Assembly (NCBI GenBank): GCA_963845495.1 | Contig: CAWJTH010000216.1 | Coordinates: 1 to 64,000, forward strand | Reading direction: 5' to 3' | Length of the DNA stretch: 64,000 nt | Origin: JAZKFT01 sp963845495 | GTDB lineage: Bacteria > Bacteroidota > Bacteroidia > Chitinophagales > Chitinophagaceae | In this document: one piece after another, positions 8,589-17,034 of the stretch | Numbering within the stretch: position 1 is the first letter of the stretch | Layout: each line of letters opens with the position of its first letter | Notes under the pieces: model-generated | What the model was told of the DNA's origin: nothing | Seen by the model: the letters and a program-made list of their open reading frames with translations, nothing else | The model's database searches: none | Position numbers and translations under genes: made by a program

Positions 8589-10094
8589 ATGCAGTATCAT
8601 AAAGTGCTTGAGCGGCAAATAAAAAAGCTGTTGCCAGAAATTTATTCCAGCAATACTGATTTACTGCCTTTTTTAACAAGTGTAAGCAACGCCTACACAA
8701 CGTACGAAAAGGATAAAAAAATAAGCGACCATGTATTTGCCATCAGCGAAAAAGAATACCAAGAGGTAACCAACAACCTGCACGAACAAAACCAGATCAA
8801 AAATAAATCGATATTGCAATTAAAGGAAGCGATTAAATCGTTGGCCCCTTACAGCACTTCAGATATTGATGGCGATGATGACCTAATAAAAATCATCGGT
8901 TTTTTACAACACCAAATTATTTTAAGTAAAGAGCTGGAAAGCGAACTGATAAATGCAAAGGAAGCCGCCGAAAAAGCTGCTACTGCCAAAAGTGATTTTT
9001 TATCGGTGATGAGCCACGAAATACGCACCCCGCTAAATGCTATTATTGGTTATATCCATTTGTTGCAGCAAGAAGAAACATTGCCAAGCCAAAATGAATT
9101 TTTGCGCATTTTGCAAATTTCTGCTGATAATTTATTGAGCCTTATTAACGATGTGCTTGATTTTGGCAAGATCGAAGAAGGCAAAATTGCCTTTTCCGAA
9201 AGGGATATCGACATTAGGCAGTTGGTAAACAATATAAGGCAGGCCAATAAAATAAGGGCCGAAGAACGCGGCAACCGGATTAGGGTAATGTTCGATGAAG
9301 ATATTCCCATGTTTATAAAGTGCGATGAAATTAGGTTGACACAAGTATTGAACAATCTTATTTCAAACGCCATAAAATTTACCAGAAACGGCAGCATTAC
9401 CATTGAAGTATTGTTTAAGAACGAAACCGACACGCATATTGAATTATATTTTGCTGTGGCAGATACCGGAATTGGCATTCCCGAAGAAAAGCAACAATTG
9501 ATTTTTGAACGTTTTACACAGGCTAACAGCAACATTACAAGAGAGTTTGGCGGCTTTGGTTTGGGCCTTGCCATTATTAAAAAATTGTTGCAATTACAAC
9601 AAAGCGACATTGGCGTGGAAAGCACGCCTGGCAAGGGTTCTAAATTCTTTTTCTCACTGCTGTTTCATAAAAGCAAGGTTACAGTTAAAGAAGAAAAAAG
9701 TGTGGATACCACACGCCCCGACCTTAAAGGCATTCTTGTTTTATTGGTAGAAGATGTGGAATTTAATGTAATGTTTGCCAAAAAACTGCTGAGCAATTGG
9801 AATGCGAATGTAGAAGTTGCCGAAAACGGATTGGTTGCCATCAACAAAGTGAAGGCAAAAGATTACGATATTGTTTTGATGGATATCCAAATGCCGGTGA
9901 TGGATGGATTGACGTCTTCTTTGCGTATCCGCGAATTTAATACCAAGGTGCCGATTATTGCATTGACGGCTTCCACATCAAGCGAGTTGCAGGAAAAGGC
10001 TTTTGAATGTGGCATCAACGATTATGTATCAAAACCTTTGAACCCTTCACAATTGTTTTCCACTATTTTTAAATATACGTTGGAGAATGTGTGA
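8589..10094 (+). CDS. Soluble hybrid histidine kinase (HisKA-HATPase-REC)
   Basis: The 501-residue kinase has no signal peptide or membrane segment. Residues 1-120 are charged and helical, probably coiled coil. The phospho-acceptor His lies in SHEIRTPLNA near residue 141. The N box is LNNLISNAIKF and the G boxes are ADTGIGIP and GFGLGLAI. A C-terminal receiver (from about residue 383) has an acidic pair in VEDVEFN, phospho-Asp in IVLMDIQMPVMDG, Thr/Ser in ALTAS and Lys in VSKPLNP. It sits 15 bases after the FIST gene and is probably co-transcribed. There is no HPt, so phosphate must pass to a separate HPt protein; the HPt-bearing proteins at 37-41 kb are candidates. Its stop codon lies at the edge of a dispersed repeat. 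Confidence 0.93.
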   Translation: MQYHKVLERQIKKLLPEIYSSNTDLLPFLTSVSNAYTTYEKDKKISDHVFAISEKEYQEVTNNLHEQNQIKNKSILQLKEAIKSLAPYSTSDIDGDDDLIKIIGFLQHQIILSKELESELINAKEAAEKAATAKSDFLSVMSHEIRTPLNAIIGYIHLLQQEETLPSQNEFLRILQISADNLLSLINDVLDFGKIEEGKIAFSERDIDIRQLVNNIRQANKIRAEERGNRIRVMFDEDIPMFIKCDEIRLTQVLNNLISNAIKFTRNGSITIEVLFKNETDTHIELYFAVADTGIGIPEEKQQLIFERFTQANSNITREFGGFGLGLAIIKKLLQLQQSDIGVESTPGKGSKFFFSLLFHKSKVTVKEEKSVDTTRPDLKGILVLLVEDVEFNVMFAKKLLSNWNANVEVAENGLVAINKVKAKDYDIVLMDIQMPVMDGLTSSLRIREFNTKVPIIALTASTSSELQEKAFECGINDYVSKPLNPSQLFSTIFKYTLENV

Positions 10095-10160
10095 GCTTTG
10101 AGCTGTTAGCTATGAGCTTTGAGCTGATTGGCAGATAAGCTGCTAGCTATGAGTTGTGTG
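10092..10160. repeat. AGCTTTGAGC-type repeat at the 3' end of the upstream kinase gene
   Basis: The stop codon of the 8589-10094 gene opens a run of units like GAGCTTTGAGCTG and TTAGCTATGAGC. A similar block lies at 10370-10405 and, in inverted form, at 10460-10497, where it supplies the stop of the converging kinase gene. The same family occurs at 48957-49235. Confidence 0.8.
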
Positions 10161-10233
10161 GGTTGATTAGCAAATAGTTAGATGGAACTTCTGTTTGTTT
10201 GGACTTTACAAAAATAGATGAAAGACTGTGTTG

Positions 10234-10360
10234 GTGCGCCCCGGATGGGCAGTAGTACCCCGTAAAGCGCCTTCTTTAATGGATAATTGATAATTTATAA
10301 TGGATATTTTATTTAGTGAATTGGCGCTGCGGAGTACTACAGACAGCCGGAAAAGGCGCC
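10234..10360. repeat. Imperfect inverted repeat between convergent kinase genes
   Basis: The arms at about 10234-10271 and 10323-10360 are GC-rich islands in AT-rich DNA. They match imperfectly as inverted repeats; the shared parts include GCGCC, CCGG, GTAGTAC and a second GCGCC. The 51-base spacer is AT-rich. It could fold as a cruciform or transcript hairpin, and may be a decayed MITE. Confidence 0.6.
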
Positions 10361-10485
10361 CAAGAAAAGCTTTGAGCTGTTAGCTATGAGCTTTGAGCTG
10401 ATTGGCAAATGGATTGCGCTTTATATTTTTCTTAAATAAATAATTTACAAAATCAAGTGAACGGCTCACAGCTCATTGCTCAAAG

Positions 10486-12951
10486 CTAGCAGCTAATCGC
10501 CGTCTCCCATTTATCAAGTACGGCTTTAATATCTTCCAAAGTAAATGGCTTTTGGATATAATCGACCATGCCGGCACGCTTGCAAAGTTCCTTGTCTTCA
10601 ATGGTGTTGTTGGCGGTCATCGCAATAATTATGGGCTGCGGCGTTACTTCGGCCATAATCCTAATCGATGCTTCGGGGCCGTCCATTTCGGGCATTTGCA
10701 TGTCCATAAAAATTAATTGGTAAGGCTGGCGTAATGCCGCTTCCACTGCCTCTACGCCGTTTGCAACCGTATCAACATGATAACCAAAATTAGCCAGCAT
10801 GGCTTTTACCACCATTTGGTTAAACACATTGTCTTCGGCAACTAATATACCTATGCTTGTTTTACTTTGCGCAACAACAGGAATAACTTGCACCTTGGCT
10901 TCAACCTTTTGTGTTTCAGTACCTAATACCTTATTTATGATTTTATGTAAATGGCTATTTTTCAGCGGTTTACCTAAAACCGATATGAATAAACTTCGTT
11001 CTTCATCAGTTAGCGATAACGACGAATAAGCCGAACTGATTAACATAAGCGGGATGTGTTTGGTACGCTCGTTTGATTTTAAATGTTGCGCCATTTGCAA
11101 ACCATCTAATACCGGCATTATCATGTCGAGCAATGCAAGGTCGTAATGATTGCGTTGCATGGCGGTAATGGCTTCGTGCACATTTTGCATGGTATCGGCT
11201 TGTATGCCCCAATATTCAAATTGTTTTTTTAAGATGGTAAGATTGATGGCGTTGTCATCAACAATAATTACCCGTTTATTGCCTGGCTTAATAACTATCG
11301 GTAAAATATCCGATTGGGCAGCACATTCCTTGCAAACTTGTGTGGTAATGGTAAAATAAAAATTAGAACCCTTTTTTTCTTCGCTTTCGATCCAAATATC
11401 GCCTTTCATAAGGTTTACCAGCTTTTTGCAAATAGCCAACCCAAGTCCGGTGCCGCCATATTTGCGTGAAGTAGAACTATCAACCTGCGAAAAATTATGG
11501 AACAATTTATCAAACTTGTCTGCGGGAATGCCGATGCCGCTATCTTCTACCAAAAATTCTAATTTAATATTGTCGCCGTCATTTTCTATTGTGCGTATAT
11601 ACACATACACTTGCCCAACATCAGTAAATTTTATACCGTTAGAAACAAGATTTACCAAAATTTGGCGAAGCCTAGTAATGTCGCCCAAAATATTGTCTGG
11701 CACATCGGGTTCAATAAAATAGAAAAGCTCCAAATGTTTTTTATTGGCGGAAAGCCACAACAAATCAAATGTTTCTTCTACCACGGCCCTAACTGACAAA
11801 GGCCTGTTTTCCAATTCAAGATTGCCGGATTCGATTTTTGAAAAATCCAAAATATCGTTGATGAGGATAATCAACGTTTCGCCGCTGATGCGGATGGTTT
11901 CCACAAATTCTTTTTGCTCATCGGTTAACGCAGTGTGCATCAACAAACTGGTCATCCCAATAACGCCGTTCATGGGTGTACGGATTTCGTGGCTCATGTT
12001 GGCCAAAAACTCCGACTTGGCATTATTTTCTTTATCGGCCCGTAAGGTTTCTTGTTCCAACCTTTCATTTACTTGTTTCAACCGCTCGTTGGCCAAATAC
12101 AACGATGTCACATCTTCAAAAACCCAAAGCATGCCTTTTAATGAATTGGAAATAATGGGCGTGCAGGATACATTCAAAATATGCTTTTCTGGTTCTCCTA
12201 AATGCCAGATCCAATCTTTTATGGCACCGCCATTGGTGCCAAAAAGTTTGGCCGCCTCTTTGTTTATCTCGCCGCTATTCAATGTATTGTTCCGCAGTTT
12301 TGCCATGGCGGCCGATAAAATGGTGGGATGTTGGCCACCGCTTTTTGGCAAATGCAGTAATTTGGCAGCTTGCGGATTTATCCAACCTTTTTGTCCGCCA
12401 TTGTCAATAAAAACCACTGATTCGGGAACGGTATGCAAAATAGCATTGAAACGAGCGTACACATTTTCCAAACTTAATTTAGTATTGCTTTGCCAAAGCA
12501 TTTCGTTCATGCGGAGTTTGGCTATTTCGGCAAATTGATTAAAAGCATCATCAAATTGTTGCGGGGTTTTCCAGCAGTACAAAAGCAAAGCGTCGTTGCC
12601 GCTATCTTCCAAACAAATTAAAATGGCAGATGAAACTCCATCCAACATTTCATGCAATTCATATTTTTCGTTGAGCGGTATTTGTTGCCACGAAATAATA
12701 TTGTCGGAGCATTTACTCAATAATTCTTTTATCGGTTGTGGGTCTATCACCAATTCGTTTAACGTGCTGTTTAAAGAAATTTCAACCTTGGCAGTGCTAT
12801 CATCTACAACTCTTATTAAAAAACTAGCATCCGCTTGCGTTAAATTACTCAACAATTGGGTGCATTCCACTAACAGTTGGGCTGCACTCGAATGAATGCC
12901 CCATTTTGATGTTTGGCGGATTAATTGTATTATTTTTTCTTCCCAGTGCAA
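10486..12951 (-). CDS. Hybrid histidine kinase (GAF-like, PAS, HisKA, HATPase, REC, REC)
   Basis: The product is 821 residues with no membrane segment. Residues 1-155 look GAF-like and about 165-290 PAS-like (VPESVVFIDNGGQKGWINPQAAKLL). A short coiled coil leads to the acceptor His in SHEIRTPMNG near residue 320. The N box is LVNLVSNGIKF and the G boxes are EDSGIGIP and GGTGLGLAI. Two receivers follow: the first has VDDNAIN and LLDMIMPVLDG, the second AEDNVFN and FMDMQMPEMDG. The start is 13 bases after the RsbQ-like hydrolase gene, so the two are probably one transcript and one pathway. The last residues and the stop are encoded by a dispersed AGCTTTGAGC-type repeat. Confidence 0.93.
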   Translation of the reverse strand: MHWEEKIIQLIRQTSKWGIHSSAAQLLVECTQLLSNLTQADASFLIRVVDDSTAKVEISLNSTLNELVIDPQPIKELLSKCSDNIISWQQIPLNEKYELHEMLDGVSSAILICLEDSGNDALLLYCWKTPQQFDDAFNQFAEIAKLRMNEMLWQSNTKLSLENVYARFNAILHTVPESVVFIDNGGQKGWINPQAAKLLHLPKSGGQHPTILSAAMAKLRNNTLNSGEINKEAAKLFGTNGGAIKDWIWHLGEPEKHILNVSCTPIISNSLKGMLWVFEDVTSLYLANERLKQVNERLEQETLRADKENNAKSEFLANMSHEIRTPMNGVIGMTSLLMHTALTDEQKEFVETIRISGETLIILINDILDFSKIESGNLELENRPLSVRAVVEETFDLLWLSANKKHLELFYFIEPDVPDNILGDITRLRQILVNLVSNGIKFTDVGQVYVYIRTIENDGDNIKLEFLVEDSGIGIPADKFDKLFHNFSQVDSSTSRKYGGTGLGLAICKKLVNLMKGDIWIESEEKKGSNFYFTITTQVCKECAAQSDILPIVIKPGNKRVIIVDDNAINLTILKKQFEYWGIQADTMQNVHEAITAMQRNHYDLALLDMIMPVLDGLQMAQHLKSNERTKHIPLMLISSAYSSLSLTDEERSLFISVLGKPLKNSHLHKIINKVLGTETQKVEAKVQVIPVVAQSKTSIGILVAEDNVFNQMVVKAMLANFGYHVDTVANGVEAVEAALRQPYQLIFMDMQMPEMDGPEASIRIMAEVTPQPIIIAMTANNTIEDKELCKRAGMVDYIQKPFTLEDIKAVLDKWETAISC

Positions 12952-12964
12952 GTTGTCGAATTAA

Positions 12965-13768
12965 TTAAATAAAAGATTGAATGGCACTGACAACTTCTGC
13001 TGGTGCACTTATTTGTGGAAAATGGCCTTTTGTTTTCACTTTCACCAAACTGCTGTTTGGTATTTTTTTGTGAATGTACTCTCCCACTTGTTCGGGCACG
13101 GCAATATCTTCTGTGGTTTGTACAATTAATGTGGGCGTAGTGCATTTAGGAATATCGGCACGATGATCGGATTGAAAAATTGCTTTTGCTACGGCGAGCG
13201 CAATATCAGGCCTTATCGCCGACAAAGTGCCAGCGAATTGTTCAGCCAATTGCGGCTTGTCATCTTGATTCATGGCAACCCGCGAAAAACCGCTTACCCA
13301 TGCATAATAATTGGTATTCATGGCATCGTACAATCCATCTAAATCTGTCTGTTCAAAACCACCGATATAATTTTCTGCAGAATCGTTTAAATACCTTGGC
13401 GATGCGCCAAACAAAATAAGTTTAGAAAAAAATTGTGGCGCTTTAATGCTGGTTAATAAACTCACCATACCGTTTACCGAATGGCCAACATAAAATACAT
13501 CTTTCAATTCAAGGGATTTACAAATATTTATAAGATCCGTTACATAACCATTTAACGTGTTATATCGCAATGGATTAAATGATTGGATATCTGATTTGCC
13601 GCCGCCAGCATTATCGTACAAAATAATACGATAATCGTTTTCAAATGGTTTTACCACTTCAGAAAAAGAAGTTTGATCGGTTCCAAAACCATGACCAAAC
13701 ATGATGGTTTGTGTTGACATTTCATTGCCAATGATCTTGATGTTATTTTTATTGATTAGGGTTGCCAT
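12965..13768 (-). CDS. RsbQ-like alpha/beta hydrolase
   Basis: The 267-residue protein has the core alpha/beta hydrolase features: an oxyanion motif FGHGFGTDQTSF near residue 25, the nucleophile in GHSVNGM (Ser about 97), an acid in QTTEDIAVP (about 220) and the His in KTKGHFPQISAP (about 248). Length, the GHSV nucleophile elbow and overall pattern match RsbQ of Bacillus, which acts with the PAS-phosphatase RsbP in energy-stress signalling, and also the related plant D14/KAI2 receptors. Here the partner gene 13 bases downstream is a GAF/PAS hybrid kinase rather than a phosphatase. The likely role is to make or present a small hydrophobic ligand to that kinase (inference). A plain esterase is the alternative. 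Confidence 0.8.
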   Translation of the reverse strand: MATLINKNNIKIIGNEMSTQTIMFGHGFGTDQTSFSEVVKPFENDYRIILYDNAGGGKSDIQSFNPLRYNTLNGYVTDLINICKSLELKDVFYVGHSVNGMVSLLTSIKAPQFFSKLILFGASPRYLNDSAENYIGGFEQTDLDGLYDAMNTNYYAWVSGFSRVAMNQDDKPQLAEQFAGTLSAIRPDIALAVAKAIFQSDHRADIPKCTTPTLIVQTTEDIAVPEQVGEYIHKKIPNSSLVKVKTKGHFPQISAPAEVVSAIQSFI

Positions 13769-14032
13769 ATAAACAATTAGATGAGGGTTACAGAATTATA
13801 TAATGGCAAGAAACGTTGATGTGCGAAAATAAAAAATTTAACGAATCAAAAGCAAAAAAAACCCCTTTATTACCATAACTAATCTTGATAAAACGATGAA
13901 TGGCAATTAATTAAAATTGTTATCAAATTATTTAACACAAAAATGTATTTAATAAAATAGAAATAATTTTTAAATACATAATATTATATCTATTTTAAAT
14001 AAAACACCTACTAAACAGGTATTAATCTTTTA

Positions 14033-14920
14033 CTAAAATTTATTGTTTTTAAAACTCCCAAAAATTGCTTTTGCAAAAATTGGTATTTGGGCAAATTGTT
14101 TCTCTTTTATACAATCCCTAATAAATCTTGCATGTACAAAACTTATGTAATAAAAAAAGAAAATAATTCGTTGAAATAGCTTTGCATTTCTTCGTACAAA
14201 TAGCAAGCGGTTCTTGCTCATGTAATAAGATCTTAATGGGCTATTTTTACCTGTTGATAATGATTCTTTGTGATAAATAAGCGCATCAATACAAATCCCA
14301 ATTTTATAACCGGCACGTTTAAACATTTCGCACCAGTCCATTTCTTCGTAATATAAAAAATAGAGTTCAGGCATTAACCCTATTTCGTCAATTAGGTTTT
14401 TTCGCAGCATCATGGCAGCGCCATGCGCATAATAAGTTAGTTTATCAATCTTATTGTACTGGCCATTATCTGTTTCAAATTGGCCGATACATTTATTTCT
14501 TCCAGTATAAAAATTCATTTTTGTAAAGCCTGCGTATTGCAACATTGTGCTAGGGTCATAATAATGTATTTTGGGTGAAACCATTGCGTAGCTTGGGTTT
14601 TCATCTAAAAAAGAAACTAATTTTTCAATCAAATTTTCTGTGATAACGGTATCATTATTAATCAGAAAAATATAATCGCCAGTGCTTTGTAAAATGCCCA
14701 AATTATTGCCACCTGCAAATCCAAGATTTTCATTGGATCGGATAAAACTAAATTGTGGATATTTAATCGTCCATTCTGGCACCACATTGTTATTGCTGTA
14801 GTTATCTACAATTATTACTTCCAACAAGGGATAGCTATTCAATGCTATAATTGATTGAAGCAATTCTTCCGTAGCTTGTTGCTGGTTATAATTTATTGTA
14901 ATAATGGACACTCGTTTCAT
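14033..14920 (-). CDS. Glycosyltransferase family 2 (rhamnosyltransferase-like)
   Basis: The product is 295 residues with the GT-A fold of family GT2. It begins with the nucleotide-binding VSIITINYNQQQATEELL, has EVIIVDNYSNNN near residue 35, GFAGGNNLGI near 68, and a DxD-equivalent in FLINNDTVI near residue 92. A later EEMDWCEMFKRAGY block holds the usual acidic catalytic region. This arrangement is typical of rhamnosyl- or related transferases acting on lipid-linked sugars at the cytoplasmic face of the membrane. It is followed by exopolysaccharide genes, and the GT14-like gene lies 25 bases upstream in the same direction. The sugar donor cannot be read from sequence. Confidence 0.88.
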   Translation of the reverse strand: MKRVSIITINYNQQQATEELLQSIIALNSYPLLEVIIVDNYSNNNVVPEWTIKYPQFSFIRSNENLGFAGGNNLGILQSTGDYIFLINNDTVITENLIEKLVSFLDENPSYAMVSPKIHYYDPSTMLQYAGFTKMNFYTGRNKCIGQFETDNGQYNKIDKLTYYAHGAAMMLRKNLIDEIGLMPELYFLYYEEMDWCEMFKRAGYKIGICIDALIYHKESLSTGKNSPLRSYYMSKNRLLFVRRNAKLFQRIIFFFYYISFVHARFIRDCIKEKQFAQIPIFAKAIFGSFKNNKF

Positions 14921-14945
14921 TAAATAAAAAAAGTTTTGATCAGTA

Positions 14946-15803
14946 TCAGTTATTTTCTAAAGAATTATTTTTATTATCGATAACGTCTAATAAAGGGTTA
15001 TTCAGTTCTCCACTAAATTTTCTTGCAAATAACTTGTCTGACTTTAATAAAATATCTGCATCTTTTATCGTAAATGTTTTAGGGCTAACACCACCGGCCG
15101 ACCAATCGATATAACGCAAATTATTGTTGACCATATTTTTCTTAAATGGCGAATTAAATAAAATAGTCTGGAAAATTAATTCATCAGCACCCCAAGTTAA
15201 TTTAAAATAACGAACAATCTTTCGGTTTTTATTTAAAAAATTAACAATATATTTTGCCTGTTCACCAGTAATGGAAAACCATTGCGAACGGCCAACTGCT
15301 ATTAAAGAATTGGGCAATTTCCGTTGCGGCAAAATGGCATTCATTACCTTCTCCAATAAATGTTTTCCTGGGAAATGATAGTTGGTTAAATGATATTTCG
15401 TTACTCTTGGAATAGCTTCCGTCCAAATATCGCTAACCGGATAAAACTCCATGAAAGCCTTATTGGGATTAGCTTTTAAGAAACCGAGTATGGTTGTGTT
15501 AGATTGGATTGGATAATCTTGTCCGCTTAATAAATTGATATAATCATAATTGTTTTTAGTTTTCAAAATAGCTTCAAACCCGTTAATGGTTGCTTGAACA
15601 ATGCTATAAGCACCCCAATAAACTTTCTCTCTTTTTTCCACAAAAAAGACATTCGGTAGTTTATTTAATGGTAGAAATGGAGTAATGTTTGTTTTCTTAT
15701 CAATGTGGATAAAAATATCAACGTCATCATGCGTTAATTGCTTAATAAGTCTTTCTAATTGATCAACATTGGAATGTGCTAAAATTAAATGGGCAAATTT
15801 CAT
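14946..15803 (-). CDS. GT14-like beta-1,6-N-acetylglucosaminyltransferase (branching-enzyme family)
   Basis: The product is 285 residues and matches the bacterial core-2/I-branching type family. The N-terminus MKFAHLILAHSNVDQLERLI is characteristic, followed by VDIFIHIDKKT near residue 30, a YWGAYSIVQATI block near 83, and NLLSGQDYPI near 110, the conserved SGxDyP motif. WGADELIFQTI near residue 205 and IDWSAGGVSPKTF near 240 are also family features. It would add a GlcNAc- or xylose-type side branch to the exported glycan. The donor is unproven. It shares a 73-base divergent promoter region with the acyltransferase gene that starts at 15877. Confidence 0.82.
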   Translation of the reverse strand: MKFAHLILAHSNVDQLERLIKQLTHDDVDIFIHIDKKTNITPFLPLNKLPNVFFVEKREKVYWGAYSIVQATINGFEAILKTKNNYDYINLLSGQDYPIQSNTTILGFLKANPNKAFMEFYPVSDIWTEAIPRVTKYHLTNYHFPGKHLLEKVMNAILPQRKLPNSLIAVGRSQWFSITGEQAKYIVNFLNKNRKIVRYFKLTWGADELIFQTILFNSPFKKNMVNNNLRYIDWSAGGVSPKTFTIKDADILLKSDKLFARKFSGELNNPLLDVIDNKNNSLENN

Positions 15804-15876
15804 ACAATTATTTAACCTATTTTGCGATGCAATTTATATCTTTAACGAACTCTATTTTCAAGTATTTATATTTTCT

Positions 15877-17007
15877 ATGAAAGAACGCTTTGAAGTATTG
15901 GATATATTTAGAGGAATATTCTCGTCGATGGTTGTTTTTTTCCACATGAGTGCCTTTAGTAAAACACCAATATTAAATAACAATTTTATTTATAATTCTG
16001 ATTTATTTGTTGATTTCTTTTTCGTACTCAGCGGTTTTGTAATTACTTATAGTTATCAATATATTTCTAATTTTAATCAATTTGGCAAGTTTTACAAAAA
16101 ACGTTTTTTAAGGTTGTATCCATTGCATATAATTATGCTGATGGCATTTTTAATAGTAGAAGTATCAAAACACTATTTATCTGCCTACATTCATGTAAAC
16201 GAATTGGATAATGCAGATAATAATATGGTTACCTTTTTTTCTTCTGTGTTCCTTGTAAATTCAGTAAAAATACCTGGTGTAACAGATGTAAGTTGGAATT
16301 TACCAAGCTGGTCTATAAGTGCTGAAATGATTGCCTACCTTGTATTTGGGCTAATGATAATTTTTATTAATTCGGCGAAATTGTATAAAATAAGAAACCT
16401 GATGTATGGTGTGCTGTTAAGTTTAGTTTTGGTTATTTTCTATCAAATAACGGGCAGTTTTAAATTGACATACAGTTTTGATTATGGTTTTTTAAGATCA
16501 ATTATCGGCTTTTTTACCGGCGTACTTTGTTTTAATGCCTATGGGTATTTAAAAGAATATCTACGTAATTTGCCAACTATTTTTTTTAACATTACAGAAA
16601 CGTTGATTATTTTTTTAATACTTTTTCTAGTGTGGAATAAGGAACCGTTTAAACAATCGGAATATATTTATGAAATACTATTTTTCTGCTCCATTTTAAT
16701 ATTTGCATTTGAAAAGGGGTTTATATCAAAAGGCTTAAATAAACTAACGCTCCTTAAAAATATCGGCAAATACTCTTACTCTATTTATATGACGCATGCA
16801 TTACTACTGAGTATTTTTAATATCGTTTTCATCCGTATCCTTAAATTACAGCCATCAGCTTATGCTTATCTTTTTCTTTTAAATTATTTACTAATTTATT
16901 TTGTTTCAAAATGGACTTATAAACATATTGAAATGCGGTTCTCGCAAAAAAATAGCAAACCTGCACCTGAAAAAATAATTATAGCTAACGAATTAAGCAC
17001 TAGCTAA
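15877..17007 (+). CDS. Membrane acyltransferase (acyltransferase 3 / OafA-like)
   Basis: Taking ATG 15877 gives 376 residues starting MKERFEVLDIFRGIFSSMVVFFH, the classic acyltransferase-3 opening with the catalytic-type His in helix 1. An upstream in-frame start at 15769 would run through the neighbouring divergent gene and is rejected. About ten hydrophobic helices follow, including VDFFFVLSGFVITY and YKKRFLRLYPLHII, the conserved RxxRxxPl loop. Such proteins O-acetylate or otherwise acylate surface polysaccharides in the inner membrane. Its place in the exopolysaccharide locus fits modification of the exported glycan. Confidence 0.88.
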   Translation: MKERFEVLDIFRGIFSSMVVFFHMSAFSKTPILNNNFIYNSDLFVDFFFVLSGFVITYSYQYISNFNQFGKFYKKRFLRLYPLHIIMLMAFLIVEVSKHYLSAYIHVNELDNADNNMVTFFSSVFLVNSVKIPGVTDVSWNLPSWSISAEMIAYLVFGLMIIFINSAKLYKIRNLMYGVLLSLVLVIFYQITGSFKLTYSFDYGFLRSIIGFFTGVLCFNAYGYLKEYLRNLPTIFFNITETLIIFLILFLVWNKEPFKQSEYIYEILFFCSILIFAFEKGFISKGLNKLTLLKNIGKYSYSIYMTHALLLSIFNIVFIRILKLQPSAYAYLFLLNYLLIYFVSKWTYKHIEMRFSQKNSKPAPEKIIIANELSTS

Positions 17008-17034
17008 AACAATTTACCACATAATACTTACTAC

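Noticed and set aside
11744..12538. 264-residue plus-strand ORF opposite the hybrid kinase
   Set aside because: The kinase domains on the minus strand account for this DNA; the plus frame is a shadow.
15769..15876. Upstream start extending the acyltransferase by 36 residues
   Set aside because: It would overlap the divergent GT14-like gene and the family start is MKERFEVLDIFRG at 15877.
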